Below are positions 47,790 to 60,264 of a stretch of 64,000 nt of DNA, piece after piece. A model generated the notes under the pieces. It was not told the DNA's origin, did not search any database, and worked only from the letters and a program-made list of their open reading frames with translations. Within the stretch, counting starts at the first letter, position 1. Each line of letters opens with the position of its first letter. The position numbers were made by a program, and so were the translations under genes. The stretch comes from Symbiodinium natans (Eukaryota > Sar > Dinophyceae > Suessiales > Symbiodiniaceae): positions 350,501-414,500 of the forward strand of contig CAJNDS010001602.1 of the NCBI GenBank assembly GCA_905221605.1, in the 5' to 3' direction.

Positions 47790-49390
47790 TGGGTAAAGGG
47801 GGGCTTAGGGTTCGGCGCTGAGGGGCTTTTGGGATTTGGGCAACACATACTTAACTCAACAACCTCCACCCTTCTGCCGAAGATCTCCGAAGCTTCAGGC
47901 AAATAAGGGTTAGCTGTAGATGCTTGTTGGCCTTTTCTTGTCAAAAACGATTCCGAAGGGCACCCCGAACTCTCAACTTTCAACCCAGTCAGCCAGAATC
48001 CCACACTTTTCAGCAACGCGGCCTGTTTAAGAAGAAAGCTTCAGAACTCCGCTGTTGAAGCCCAGGGTGCCTGCCATCGCCTTGGTGGAAGTCAAGAGAA
48101 AACTGCAATTCAGAGTGTAAAGAGACAGAGCAGTGGTTGCAAACATATGTTCCCAATGTAATGCCCCGAACCTCTTCCCTACCGGTGGTGAGAACTGGAA
48201 GCTGGAGTCCGGGTTGGCGGATTGACAGCAACAGTGTTCCAGCATATTGTAATCTAAGCATCAGGAGGTTAGCCTCTAATTGTTTTACTGGGCCCTATAG
48301 GTCGAATCCCAAAAAAGGACTGCGGACCACCTGCAAACCTAGATACCGTAGAAAACGACCATGACATCTTGACCGGTTGGCAGCCGATCCGATCCAAGCT
48401 TGGCTAAGCAGAGGCTAAGTGCGCGCCAGGCGGCATGTCAACTACGAGGCGGGCTACTCACAAACAACAAAAATATCTAAGCCTCTAAACTCCAAGCCGG
48501 GAGCCTTAAGCCCCAAACACACACCCTGAGCCTACTGCAAGCCTCAACTTTCCCGCTTCACACCAGGGAGCCACTGTGAAGTAGAGGAACTTTTGCACCT
48601 GGTGCGCGGAGCAACTTTCAGGCTGCGGGGCATATTCCGGGGCTCAGGGCTTGAGGCTGTTGACCTTACCTCACCTGTGTTGAAGAATGCCTCACTTGCC
48701 TTTCACAAGGTGAGAACGTGGACTTAACACCGACCCTTCAAGCGATAACAAGTAACAGGAAGCTGGCGAAACTGGCTAGTGACCTTTTCGTGAAAGCCAC
48801 CCTTCCCATCAAGTGCCAGCAAGAAAGCACAAACGGCACGGTGGCACTTTGTGAAGACCCACCCATCTCACATTCTGTTGGCGCAGACCTGTTACAAGCC
48901 ACCCCACCTCATGCACAAGAGGCAGCGGGAAACTGCCATGTGAGATGTTGGTAAAGTCCCCGACCCTCCCATCAAGGCAAAAGCATGGAGGCAACAGGAC
49001 TTTGCGAAGGCCGTGCCTCTGCACGCAAACAAACTGCCCAGTAAGTTCTTGTAACCCACCCCCTTCCGACACTCTTGGCCGCCCCGTTGCAAAAAAAGAT
49101 GCAGCAAGCATCTCCAACCGTGACCCTTGTTGCACACAAGAATACACCCGCCAGCGATCTAAAGACACCGCGAGCGAGACGAACAAGCAAACTGTTTTGG
49201 GGGCTTGACGTTGAGCCGTCCCTGCAACAGCTCCACCAAAAACAGTGCAATTCTCGGCCGAGCCGCACAAAGGTCTCCAACCCTGAACTTCTTCGCACAC
49301 AAAACACACCACAACATGTTCCGAACCCCCGTCCGAGGCGGGTCGCGCAGCGTTAAAATCAAACCTAAACTCTAGGAGCATCCGATTCGC
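47790..49390. other. Intron-like or intergenic sequence
   Basis: CCCTAAA-like blocks at 47950-48000 and 48480-48540 and TTTAGGG-like sequence at 47800-47840. Overlapping frames on both strands at 48700-49360 have no motif. Confidence 0.25.
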
Positions 49391-49398
49391 CCAGGCAC

Positions 49399-49485
49399 GA
49401 GGCCCAGTGTCAAACACGTGTCCCAGATGAAGAAGCCGCATTCGCTCATGGAGACGAAAAGGGCCAAGTCCATGTACTCCCGCTC
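49399..49485 (-). CDS. Exon of a membrane protein, unrecognised
   Basis: After a TTAG acceptor the minus strand reads EREYMDLALFVSMSECGFFI and continues WDTCLTLGL to a GT donor. That is 29 codons with a hydrophobic helix. CCCTAAA-like sequence lies on its left (49350-49375) and a TTTAGGG-like stretch on its right. It may be a 3' exon of the membrane-protein gene further right, but it was not joined in phase. Confidence 0.5.
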
Positions 49486-50468
49486 CTAAGAGGGGCTCAA
49501 GGTCCAGGCGAGTCTTGCGCCCGGGGGCAGCTGAGGGAGTTTACCACGAAACCCTGAACTGTCGACCGACCCGCAGTGGTTTAGGCATGTTTAGGCGCTG
49601 CAGTAAGAGTTGGCGGACTCTCCTCGTTCGAATGCTGACTCGGGAAGATGCAATTCTTCACCGCGTTTTGGGGGTTAAATTTTCTGGTTTGGAGATGCTT
49701 TATCTGGGGCCAACTTCCAAGCCGGGACGGCAGAAAAAACACCAGGATGGGTGTTTCGCCCTTCCCTTCACAAGAATAACTCAAAATAACCCAATCTGCC
49801 ACACCCCAGTGTCTCCGTTTTGGTCTGTTGCCAGGGCCTGGAGGCAGCGCTTGGCGCAGGGTTGCGCGCAGGAGACTTAAGCAAACAGAAATGACAAGCG
49901 GACGGACACATCGGGAAGCTCATCACGGGAAGAGTATTCCGCCTATTCAAGCCTAGACGATACCACGCAATCAAGTTGCCAGGAAAGCAGCATCACACGC
50001 TCGATCTAAGGCCGATGTGCAGGGATTTGTGCTCAGTGTAAGCTGAGCCGACCTCCTACCAACACCAGCCGCGCGGCACATTCATCCCAGCGATGGTCGC
50101 AGTAGCCCCAAGGTCCTCCAATGCACAGGGCCGCGCCTTACAGGCCGGCGGACCCCGAGCAGACATGCGTCCGCCCGGATGGGAAAGGCGTGAGGCAGCA
50201 ACTGCTTGGAAGTCGTCAGGACTTGATCATGGTGCGTTGAAGTGAAGAGCCAAAGGTCCCAGATTCATTCCTGGCGAGGCCACAACGTCGTTCACGAGGA
50301 CTACAGTCAAGGCCTTGCTGACCGAAACCAAACACAGGGAGTGGCCCGACTGCGAAACAGAATTCGGAGAGACCCCTATGGAAGGCACCGTTAATACAAT
50401 TCTCCTATCTAACCCTTATATATACCTTATATAGTCCCCATATAGGGTCCCTCCTTAAGTCCCTTGAC

Positions 50469-50507
50469 CAGAAGGAAATCTCCGCTGTCGGGGAGCTCAT
50501 CGTTGGC
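50469..50507 (-). CDS. Small exon of an unrecognised protein
   Basis: Between a GCCCAG acceptor and a GT donor (GTCAAG) the minus strand reads ANDELPDSGDFLL, 13 codons. The intron then continues with TTAAGGAGGG-like sequence. Confidence 0.35.
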
Positions 50508-50521
50508 CTGGGCGGGAGGGA

Positions 50522-51362
50522 GTGACAAATGACAAACCAGACGAGCTTTGGAGCTTGCCTTTGGGGCCCTACGGAAACGCGCGAGCGCAAGGCCGCTGCG
50601 GGGGCCCATGGGCCCGTGAGGTTGCAGAGGTGGTTTTGTGGGCTTTACAGTTGAACGTCACCACCGCGTGCGCTGGAAAGGCCTTCAAACGATCTGGGGC
50701 AAATGAGGCTGAAGACCGGCGGTCCCGCAGATTGCCGCTGCGGGAGAGTCTCACAGCGTTCGGTTTGGAGTTGGCGGCTCTGAAGCTGGGCTCCGACAGG
50801 GTCGCAGCTCGGGGGGGCAGCCGAGTTGATCTCGCCACAGTTTCCACGGTCAAGGCCGGCATCAGCTGGCCGAGGCCATTTCCAGGACCACCGCCGAGCA
50901 GGGACCTGCCAGCAATGCCCCATTCCAAGCAGCATCGCCGGCACAAGCATTTCCTGCCGACATGCAAACGTCATCCAGCAAAAGCATCTTTGCGACATGC
51001 AAACGTCATATGAAGATCAAGATGCATCTTCGGACACACAAAAAGGAAGTTCTGTTGAGAAGGAAAAGTTTCCGTACCATGAAGAAGAACCCCAGCGGAA
51101 CTGGAATTTGGAACAAGGGCAGGTGCACTACCTTGAAGTCTCTGTCTTCGGCATGCTTGACTCCAGCACGCGGGTGTACTTCCGCACCATGAAGCCCTGC
51201 AGTGGCTTGCGTTGCGAACATAGAGCCTGCAGCTTGGTTCTTTCTTCGCGGAGCAGAGGGATGTCCAACAAAGGCCACAACCGCACCCCAAGCAGCACGC
51301 CATTGATGCCCGGCACAAGCGCCTCCAATCCGAGCTGGCCACGCGGGGAGCTAAGTGGGTGA
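50522..51362 (+). other. Overlapping open frames, unrecognised
   Basis: Two plus-strand frames (50522-51013, 163 codons; 50826-51362, 178 codons) overlap in different frames. The minus strand is also open at 51128-51360 (GVLLGVRLWPLLDIPLLREE). A short sequence around ACATGCAAACGTCAT recurs at about 50960 and 50996. There is no telomere-like sequence inside. It could be a decayed mobile element or a single long exon. I cannot choose a strand. Confidence 0.25.
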
Positions 51363-52016
51363 ACCTCTTTCCGAAGCTCTTGAACCAGGCGCTCAAGGTC
51401 ACTGCTGGGATCATTTGGCTATGGGATGGGGCAGGGGGGCGGGCAGGTCATCTCGTGCAAGCCATGGGCCACAATCCACAGCCAGCATCCCACATACTCT
51501 TTAGCCGCTTAGCCGAGTAGACCCCTAGCTAAGCGCCCCAAGACCAAGCCCTGAACTCCAACTCCACCTACTACACCGCATGCCCTGCTCACGTCACAAG
51601 AAAGCGGCGGCCTTAGAAAGCTTCTGGGCTTAAACGTTCCTTCCGAGAGCACCGCCCCAAGCCATGCTATGGCGACACGCTTCAGGGTGCTTCGACTTTA
51701 GGATTTAGGCGGTAGGAAACCCTGACAAAGCCAAGGCTTCGTTGCTGCCCTCGCTGGGCTCCCACCTGGGCAGCAGCGCGTTGCTAGCAGCAAGTATATA
51801 AGGGGCGCAGCAGACGCAGCAGCCCCAAGAACCCCCCAAACCATCGAAATCAGGGCTTTGAAAAGCCTCTAAAAGCTTAAAGTTCAAACCCCTCAGCCCT
51901 AAGGAGCCTTTGGCGGCCTGACATCGGAAGGTAAACTCGGAAACTCGCTCCAGGACCCCAAGCTGTTGCATCCGACTTTATCTGCACCTTCGGGGACACA
52001 CTTGGATGAGCGAACT

Positions 52017-52070
52017 CAGTACTACTTCGTACTACTTGGTACTACGTAGTACTACTTAGTGCTACTTGGA
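52017..52070. repeat. Tandem 10-bp repeat (GTACTACTTN)n
   Basis: Five copies of a 10-bp unit. Confidence 0.9.
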
Positions 52071-52389
52071 GCCTATGCCGGTTTGGGGTTGTGGTGACCA
52101 CAAGATGCAAGGTCCAGGATCGCAACCGATATTGAAACAGGAACATCAATCGGTACTCAAAGTCGAGACCAGCTGCAACATCACCAGCGACGGGAGCCGC
52201 TTGCAGGCCGTCGTTGTTGATGCATGGATGAGAAGGACTCCTGTTTCCGTGCTGTGTCCCGACCAAAAACGAAGCCACCAAAAGCATTCAAGTCGAGTCG
52301 GTCTTTTCGTAGGAACCTTCGGCCCTCGACCCAGAACCTCAAACACAACCCGCCCAAAACACGCAAACCGCCACCAAAACCCCTCAATA

Positions 52390-52475
52390 CTCTAAAAATC
52401 TCGAAACATCTCCAATCCTCTCTAAACCTCTCTAAACATCTCTAAACATCTCTAAACAGCTCTAAACATCTCTAA
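52390..52475. repeat. Tandem 11-bp repeat (ATCTCTAAACA)n
   Basis: Six to seven copies next to the donor of the 52488-52563 exon. On the transcript strand they read as TTTAGAG units at the intron start, a variant of the telomere-like intron opening. Confidence 0.85.
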
Positions 52476-52487
52476 GCCCGAAGCTGC

Positions 52488-55400
52488 TTCCTGGAAGGCA
52501 GAGTCCCAACAAAATGTTGGGAAGGGCAAGGAGTATGTGCCCCTGTCGCAGGTCGTAGAGCACCTTCGAGGTTTGTAGGATTTCGGGCTGGGGTTTGAAA
52601 GCAAGGCTCTTCGGCTTCGGCTTTCGGATATGGAGTTCAAGGCCTGGGGTTTCGAGTTTGTGTCCTTCTTCCAGAGCTGCCTAGCAGCTGCGCCCTGTCA
52701 AGGCACCTCACCTGCACACCCCCACCGTCAACGCACACGAAAGACCCGAAACCGTCGAAGTCGGGCCCCCTCAGCCGCGCACGGCCAGCATCAGCAGGAC
52801 CGACATGAAGGCCACTGTCGCACAGCAGTGCCTGGGGGGGGGGGCGGGGGAATGCGAGTGGCTTAGGCGGTTGAGGTTCAAGGTTCCTTGCAGGTAATTG
52901 GTGTTTTGGGGTTCAGGTCGGCATAAAAAGGAAGCCGCAGTTGCCCCCCCCCCCCCATGCGCCCGAGGCATCCTGAAATCAGTTGCCACTGTCGCCGCCC
53001 CCAAATCCCTAAAGAAATCCAAACAAAGTCATCCAGAAACCCTACAAGCAACAAATCGACTGCTGCAACCTTCAGCCCCAAGCTTAAAGCTCAGAGCTAT
53101 CGCTCGAGGGGCTGAAAAGTGCGTGAGGTCTTTCGGAAGAGGCCGCTCACCGAGCGCCATTCCTTCATAGTGTCTTGCGCTTTAAGCAGACTTTGGAGCC
53201 TAGGGTCCGGGGGTTGGCAGTCTAGCAATTTCTAGGAATTCTTGACCCTGAACCCCCCCCCCCCACCTGAATGAAACCCAAACGCGCGAACACGCATCCG
53301 AGTTAGACATCGGGGCATTCATTGCCTGGCTTTTTCTGAATGGAGCTCCAACACACTAGGGTCTTGTTTTCGGCTTGGGCTTTCACTATGAGACCCGTAA
53401 AGGAATCCAAGAACTTGACGTTGGTGACACTTTAGTAGCTTTGGGATCCTGAACCGTTAAAACGGAAGCAATCCACCGGCAGGGCCTTCACTCACTTCGA
53501 GACGAAACTCCACAGAATGTTGACCAACCTTGAAAAGCACTAGACGTCTTACCTGCCAGCCGGGGCACGCTCCGGAGGTGATCGCAGCTGACCTGCGCAG
53601 GGTCGCTTGGGCTGCTGCCATCTGGAGGGTTTGGCCTCCGGGGGTTTGAGTTTGCCAAGCCCTGGCTTCGCATGCAGGAGGCCCCCCGAATTTCAGGAAC
53701 GCTTCACCTAGGAACCTCGGGGGAACGGAAAAGTAAGGCATTCGCGGAGATCTGCCCACAACCATGACGACAAACACCCGCCCCCATCCCGCCTCGTTGT
53801 TGAGGAATGGTTCCACCCAGGCGTTGACGATGAGCCTGAGAACCCTATTTCAAAACCGAACCCGAAGACACAGAGCCCTGCAGGACATCGGGCATGAATT
53901 CTAATTAAGGCCAGGCACGTCATGGCGTGTGACGTACGCACCTGCACGGCACTTTAGGGGTCTCGGGTGGCTTTGTGTCAAAAAACCCACCGTGGGGATT
54001 CACAGCCTGCAAGTAGGGTTGAGGCCGCAGAAGGCACGATTCTCGTTACCCGAAGCCAAAGTGCGTCAGGAGGGCAGGGCACTGAAAGGCATGTAAGAGT
54101 CTGCTAGAGTTAAAGTTCGAAGTACACCGACGTTGGACTCTTCCAGGGCTTTGGTCGTTTCGGGTTCTCAGGCTTTAGGAAGGAGTTCGAAACCCACATG
54201 CTCCGGAAAGTCAAAATGCCAATTCCCCAAATGCCCGAAAAACTCTAAGTGTCACCTGCCAGTAGCTTGTGAGGAGGACCACTCCAGTGCAGAGGAAGTA
54301 TCCCCTCGGCACGACGGCAAGCTGTCGAATCTGCCGCATGCTTCCCCGTGTCAAGCGCTCGAGTCACAGAATTCTTAATGTTTAGGGATGTTTGGGGTAT
54401 CGCGCTTCTGTGAGGATGCAAGGCTCTGGGAACCAAGTTTTGGCTTTTTGGGTTTTGGGGTCTTGGGGGTTGTGGGTGTTTTGGGGTTTTGGGGTTGGCA
54501 AAAGGCGCAGAGTAGAGCTGCTCACCTGGCCGCCCAAAAATTCCAGCATGAAAGTGGCTTGTCACTGGCCACTTGTAGCCTCGAACGCTATGGGGCTATG
54601 GGTGGTCTAGCAGGATGGTCTGGACCAGTGCGTAGAGAAACCTAAACTTGAACTCAAGGAGGCATGGGAGGCAGACCTATGAAGGCGACCCTGACCAGGA
54701 CGAGCGTCAACTCTTGGGCAAAGACCACGTAACGCCACTGGTCCTCTGAGCTATCTTCCTCGGCTTGGCACTCAACACGATCATGGCACCCTGAGCACTC
54801 CTAGCAGTTGCCCACCTAGTGACAAGCTTTGCGGCTCAAGGGGTCTCAGGCCCTCAGGCCCTGCAGCCAACTCAAAATGCAACTTTCAAAGTCCACGCGG
54901 AAGACGTGCCGGGGTTTCGGTTTACAGGTTGGGCCTTGATGCAAGGCATAGCCAGCGGTGTGGTGAAAGGTACTAACCTTTGTGGCTGCCTTGACACGCT
55001 AGTTCGGAAGTAAGCTCTGCTCAGGGAACGCCTGAACTCTGCCCTTTGCGCTTTCGGAGATCTTTCGAGCCTATTCGTTGCACTCATGGCAGACTGGGCA
55101 CCTGAGCCATCTCGAAGTATAACAATGTCCAGCGACCTTCCGTTCTGAAAGACTTATGGGTTGGGGCATGGGGTTCAATATCGGAAGATTGGGGGCCTAA
55201 GAGGGATCAGCAAAAGGGACATGCGCCGCAATCCACCCAAACCCTGAAATGCTTCACAAATCATTTGTGATGCGGCTCCAGTACACTCTGATCTTCATGG
55301 GCTGGTGGGTGGGAGGGGGGGCTGAGAAACGATATGTTCAGGCAGACAAGCTCTCAAATTCGAGATGAAGGCATGAGAAAAGCATTTATGAACAGACCTC

Positions 55401-56273
55401 AACACAAGCTTAGGAAACGAAGGCGAGTAGCTCGACATGAAGACCGCTGCTACATTTGTTCGGGTAATGCATCCGTACTACAGTGTACTACAGAATCGAC
55501 AGAAGTCGACTTTCACGAGCAGCACTCCGCGAACTACGGGGCCGACTTCGCGCCCCCTCTGTTCCAGAACCCGACAGCCAGGACTCAGACGCAGACTCAC
55601 ACCCGAACGACAGCTCTGCGTTTCGCAAGCAGTGTGCACTTGGGATCGCAAGGGACTGGACCTGAACCCCCGCAAGCCAAGTACATCCCTGCCGTGCGTA
55701 CCAATTGTGTTAAGAGGACTGGAGAGTAAGCCTGATTATCTAGCCCGCGGAATGCACAGGTTGGAAGTGCGAGCACGACGCACAAAAGCTGTGACTTTGA
55801 GTAAACGACCAGGCTCAGCAAAACTGCAGACCACATGGACCTTGCGCAGCACAAAAGCACTGCAATTTGCTTCCCTTTACTTCTCTTTCCTCTGAGCGCA
55901 AGAACCAAATAGCTTGGAAAAAATGTAAAACACAAAGACAACCAAGGTTAGGATCGATCGTTTGCCAGGCATGACTAATTGGGCTTGCGACTTAGGGTGG
56001 ATGTAGGGCTTGGGGTTACCACGTACATCCAGCATCACTTTGGGTGCCTCCCAATACCACTCCCCAAAAGAGCAGCACCATGAGCGAGTCGCCGCACGCC
56101 CAGACCTCGAAGGCCTGATGGCTTGGAAGAAGAGGTGGTGGTTTTGTGACTTCAAGGCTTCGCGCCCTTTACCAAGGGCATGAGAGGTTCTAGCAAAAAC
56201 TGGAAGGTCGCGCTTGGCAGTTTCAGCGCCGCGCTTCGTCCAATGACTTCTTCACCAAGGCGTCGACGAGGTC
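52488..56273 (-). CDS. Multi-pass membrane protein, at least 11 exons
   Basis: Exons joined in phase, 5' to 3': 56235-56273, 56058-56114, 54696-54743, 54256-54330, 54050-54081, 53716-53835, 53553-53621, 53496-53528, 53151-53173, 52783-52814, 52488-52563. After an amphipathic start (DLVDALVKKSLDE) come hydrophobic segments ACGDSLMVLLFWGV, YVVFAQELTLVL, GYFLCTGVVLLTSYWQ, CPALLTHFGFGLIVN, RVFVVMVVGR, LVNILWSF, VAFMSVLLMLAVLYD and ILLALPNILLGLCL. One loop reads EPFLNNEAGWG. Donors are GT (GTGACA, GTAACG, GTAAGA, GTGAGT) plus some GC. I do not recognise the family. A transporter or channel is the obvious guess. A resemblance of the first helix to PqiA-type membrane domains is too weak to use. The link from 56058 to 54743 spans 1.3 kb and may hide an exon. 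Both ends are open; this may be one gene with the chain at 57099-60264. Confidence 0.6.
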
Positions 56274-56847
56274 CTGCATACCTGGAAAAGAAAGGTCTTA
56301 CGACTGTCTTACCGGGGACTTGGTTCGGAGCTGAAGGTTCAGGATGAAGGTTTCGTTTGGGTTTAGGGCTTGAGAGTGGGTTGTTGAACCCATCTCTGTC
56401 TCCTTAACAAGTGACAGGAGAGGTTGGAGTACTCTTTTGCCAAAAGAACCTACAGCAACGGGTTCTACCCAGAATGGAAACTTCAGTGTGTAGCATGCCC
56501 AAACCCCACGCATGGCTTGTCCGCAGTCGCTTTGGGTGCCTTTGCTACCTCAGAACCTTGCTTCCGAAAGGCCAGGAGCACTACAGAGAAGTTTGTAAGG
56601 TGAGGGTGGTGGGGTGCTGCTAGTGGTGGTGGACGGAACGGGCTATCATACCGCAACCTACCTGCAAGTCCTTACGCCCCGAGTACCGTTAACCCTGTTG
56701 CAGCATGCAAATGCCAAAACCCCGAGCACTAGCAGCTCACTAGCACTCGTGCTCAGCAAGCCACTTTGTGATGTGAGCTGCGTCCGCTCCTCTTCAAGAA
56801 AGACAGAAAAACAAAACACGTGGCAACTTCAATGGAATCTATGGCTT

Positions 56848-56885
56848 AGGAGGCTTAGGAGGCTTAGGGGGCTTAGGAGTTCGGA
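56848..56885. repeat. Tandem 9-bp repeat (GGCTTAGGA)n
   Basis: Four copies of a telomere-like 9-bp unit on the right of the candidate exon 56747-56791. Confidence 0.9.
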
Positions 56886-57098
56886 GTTAGGCAGTTAACG
56901 GATTTTACAGCTGAGGGTTGGCTCCCCATTTTCCTAGGCTTTTGGAAACGATCTGGTGGCATGTGGGCTCTGTCGGCACTAATTCACAAGCCACTCTACA
57001 TCTCCACTGCACCCTAAACAATCCCAGCTCAGAACGCCCCGAACCCTTCACCCCTCAACCTGAACCCTTAACCCTGAGCTCCTTGTATTTCAGGCCAC

Positions 57099-60000
57099 CC
57101 CAGCAGAGAAGCATCACGAAAGCTCCCAAAGACACTGCCGTGTCCTAAGCTGTTCAGCGGTTCCGGGCTTAGGGTTTTCTAAGGCTTTAGAACTTGCCTG
57201 AGGTTAGCGGTTTGGAGGTAGTGTAAGATCCCGACACGCTCCAATCGCATCCCGAGGAGAAGATGTGGGCATCAAAACCCGGCACTTTCCTCTGCACCGA
57301 ATTAATCCTGCAAAAGACCCTAACTTGGGCCTGGTGCAGCGAAGGCTCTGAGGCCATCCCTGGCCAGTCCAGATCCAAAGAGCATATCTGCAGAGCCTGA
57401 AACTCGGAGCTTCGGGTCTGCGGCTGTTTGTCCAGAGAGCATGTGCGGAGCGTTTTTTCAGTTCGCATTGTTGGGTCTCGTCGGAGTCGCAGTTTTCGTC
57501 AATGTGACCTCCCCACTATAGTAAGACGTTTGCAAACGTCATGGACCATCCTGTCAGTGTGAGGCCTTCTTCCTTATCGTAGTGCACGCTCTGCACAACT
57601 CGATCTTTACGGTGAAGTGCTATTCCTTATTGTAGGCAAGCCCGGTGCACTCCTCAGTTTACAGGGCATGGCAAGCCTCCGTGTAATCACGCGGGGTTGT
57701 TGCCATCCCCTTCTAGCTTTAGGATTGGGAATAGACAGTACACCAATCCACCAAGCAAGCAACCAGCCAACCAACCAAAGACCTTCAACAGGAAAACACA
57801 CACCAGAGACCTTCTCCGCTTTGACTTGTACAGTCAATGTCGAGCATGCAGCGGCTGCTCGTGTTGATGAGCTGGCAAAGTAGCACAGCGACCAAGTGTT
57901 GAAATGTAGAGCTTCATGTTTAAGGGAACTGGCGATGCCGAGCGCGAAACAAAAGACAGTGCTCAACCGCAAGTTTGTCAAGAGGCTTCGCAACGACCCA
58001 CGCGGACAATGGTGTGCCCCGTGTACATGAACACCATGAGGACGATGAGGAAATGGTACATTGCACCAGCCTTAGAGGTGCACTGTAACTGACGGTGCTT
58101 GCAGTGGCTGCAGGGGAGCTTTCAAATGCAGGTTTCTGAGCGCAGGGCATGCAAGGTATGAAGAGCTGATCATACCGCCGGAGTATCATGTAGCGTGCAG
58201 GGAAGCCAGGTCTAGCGTTGCACTGTAGGGGTCCCGAAACCTTCGCAAACCCATGGCAAAACTGTAAGGACACCCCCCCCCCCTTCCCTGAAGCTGTTCT
58301 TCTCCTACAACACGCTGCAAAATATTAAGGCGAGAAAACTCTTTCCATTGTGAGAAGCGATTCTGTGCGGCGCCGCACTTTGGAGTCTAGGGTCCAGAGC
58401 GTTCAAAGCGCTAGGAGTTCTGCGCGGATACAATAAGCACGTGCGTTTACAAGATACCTTAAGGCCCTAGTCCAGCACCGAGTTTTGACCTTGACACGAG
58501 CCCAAATCCACAAGGGAATCCGGACATGCGTTATCGAACCTCCCTGCAGACCATCCATCCGAGCCACGCAGTGGACGAAACGGGGACATCGCATCTGGAC
58601 AATATCCGAGGCCTTGCCGATTGGTTATGCCAGAGGCAGCCAAGGGGTCGGGACCTTTATGGCAAAAACGATGCTTTCGATAAGGGGTGGAAAGGGGGGG
58701 CGAGTAGAAAGCCTACTTAAGTTTGATCGAAGCCTGGAGCCTGCATGTGTACCGCAGCCCTGGATGAACAGCTCGAAATTCCACGATTCTACAGCTGACA
58801 CACTCACAACCCTAAGCAATCCCAAATATTTGCTGAAATGTGTCAGAGGTGCGCCTAAGGTTCGGGGCCTGAGGGTCTAAACACACATTTGTAGGGTTTG
58901 GAATTCAAGGCAGGAGGGTCCCAACACCCAACGACCTGAAGTGTCAGCGGCGACCCAGAATTTGCGAACCGACGTAGTCACGTCACATCTGCAAGAGCAT
59001 TGCAACATCCTCCAGCGCTGAAGCTATCTAGCCGGGGCCGCCCCCAAGCAGCATGCTAAACACCCAGGACAAATATAGCTGGCACCTCTGAGGTTGAATC
59101 CGTGTCGGTCTTGGTGTCCTGAGGCGCAAAAGCGCTCGGCCAGAGACTCTTCAAGACTCTTCCTCATTCGGTTTCGAAGCCCCTACACCTTCAACTCAAA
59201 GCCTTAGCTTCAGCATCCCCGTGCAGGGCGTGTGTTAGAGCTAAGGTCGTTGGAGTCACCTTCACAACACCTGGAAGCTTTCAGAACTCTGCAAAATCCA
59301 AGCTTACAACTTAAAACCCCAAAGGCTCCGAAAAGCTCTCAACATGCCGAGCCCTGCGACAATAAGCTGACAAACTCGCAAAGGTCCAACTTCAACTGCA
59401 ACCCCTCGATGCCCCAAACTGCCCCAGCACACTACAACTGCACTACAACTACAACTCGTCCGGAAAATGCAGAATCAAAGCCTTGCAATCGCTTACGTCT
59501 CAAAGTTTGGACTGATTCTGGATTTTGGCTTCTGGCTCAGGATGGTTCAAGGCTTAGGGGTGTCACGGCAAACGAAAGCCAGCCTGGGGGTGTGTCGCAA
59601 CCAGCGGCAGTAACCCAAAAAGCTTCGACAGACTGCGCGAGACCAACTTCTCCAGAGGCCTTCGACGTCACGGTTCCGGGCTGCAAGGTTCAGAGCTCCA
59701 GGACTCATCGGGCATTTTCGGACTTCAGGACTCAAGGTTTTAGGGAGGTTCAGGGTTTAGATGGGTTTAGTCTAGGATCAAGGATGTTGTAAACCTGGTC
59801 CCGCCCAAACCCTTCCTAAACCCATCCTCGACCTCTATGCAGCCCCAGGACCTCTTCTCTGTAAAGTAGAACTATACCAGTCCCAGACAGGAGAAGGCAA
59901 GCGCCACCCTGAACTGGACGGCAAGACGAACTGATGCCACAAACCCTGGCAGCCTTAGCAACAGCCACTTCGAGGGCGGGATGTCACACACAGTCGTCTC

Positions 60001-60264
60001 CTTGGGAAATCAAAGAAGTTAAGTTTAGGAGCGTTTGAGGAATCAAGCTGAAAGCTTTATAGGACCCGAAGCAAAACCCGGCGCGAACTCTGCAAACCTG
60101 CGTCCGACCCACTTGCAAGTCGCATGCCCGCTCTGCTTAGTAAGCCTTCGGAATCCACCCAGACTCTAGTTACTTACGGGTAAGCTCAGGCCCGAACAGA
60201 CGGCCCATTCGTGCGCAAAGCCCCATTCGTTCTGATTCGGGAAGGTCCCCAGAAAGCGTGGCTG
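57099..60264 (-). CDS. Membrane protein, six joined exons
   Basis: Exons 5' to 3': 60178-60264, 59878-60000, 58002-58070, 57811-57871, 57325-57396, 57099-57144, 458 nt without a stop. The product reads FLGTFPNQNEWGFAHEWAVC, then CDIPPSKWLLLRLPGFVASV and RLAVQFRVALAFSCLGL. A clear membrane helix AMYHFLIVLMVFMYTG follows, then a soluble loop LINTSSRCMLDIDCTSQSGE, then DMLFGSGLARDGLRAF and HGSVFGSFRDASLL. A helix, an extracellular-type loop and a second short segment would suit an ion-channel pore region, but no signature proves it. Donors are GTAAGT, GTATAG, GTGGGT, GTCTCT and GTTAGG. The 3' exons are missing; a candidate at 56747-56791 (GADAAHITKWLAEH) joins in phase. It may be the 5' half of the gene at 52488-56273. 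Confidence 0.5.
58300..59870. other. Long intron or intergenic stretch
   Basis: Two overlapping plus-strand frames at 58485-58880 have no motif. TTTAGGG-like blocks lie at 58380-58410, 58850-58910 and 59720-59780, and a CCCTAAA-like block at 59270-59420. The plus-strand frame 59232-59792 runs through these blocks and is probably not coding. Confidence 0.3.

Noticed and set aside
48809-49441. 210-codon minus frame
   Set aside because: It runs through intron-like sequence and is in a different frame from the better exon at 49399-49485.
52480-52570. Plus-strand exon EAASWKAESQQNVGKGKEYV
   Set aside because: The minus strand gives a phase-consistent membrane exon (VLYDLRQGHILLALPNILLG) that extends the neighbouring chain.
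58002-58070. Polycystin-type channel assignment for the helix AMYHFLIVLMVFMYTG
   Set aside because: Only a general resemblance to pore-forming helices; no family signature in the joined exons.
59232-59792. 186-codon plus frame
   Set aside because: It crosses both telomere-like block types and has no motif.
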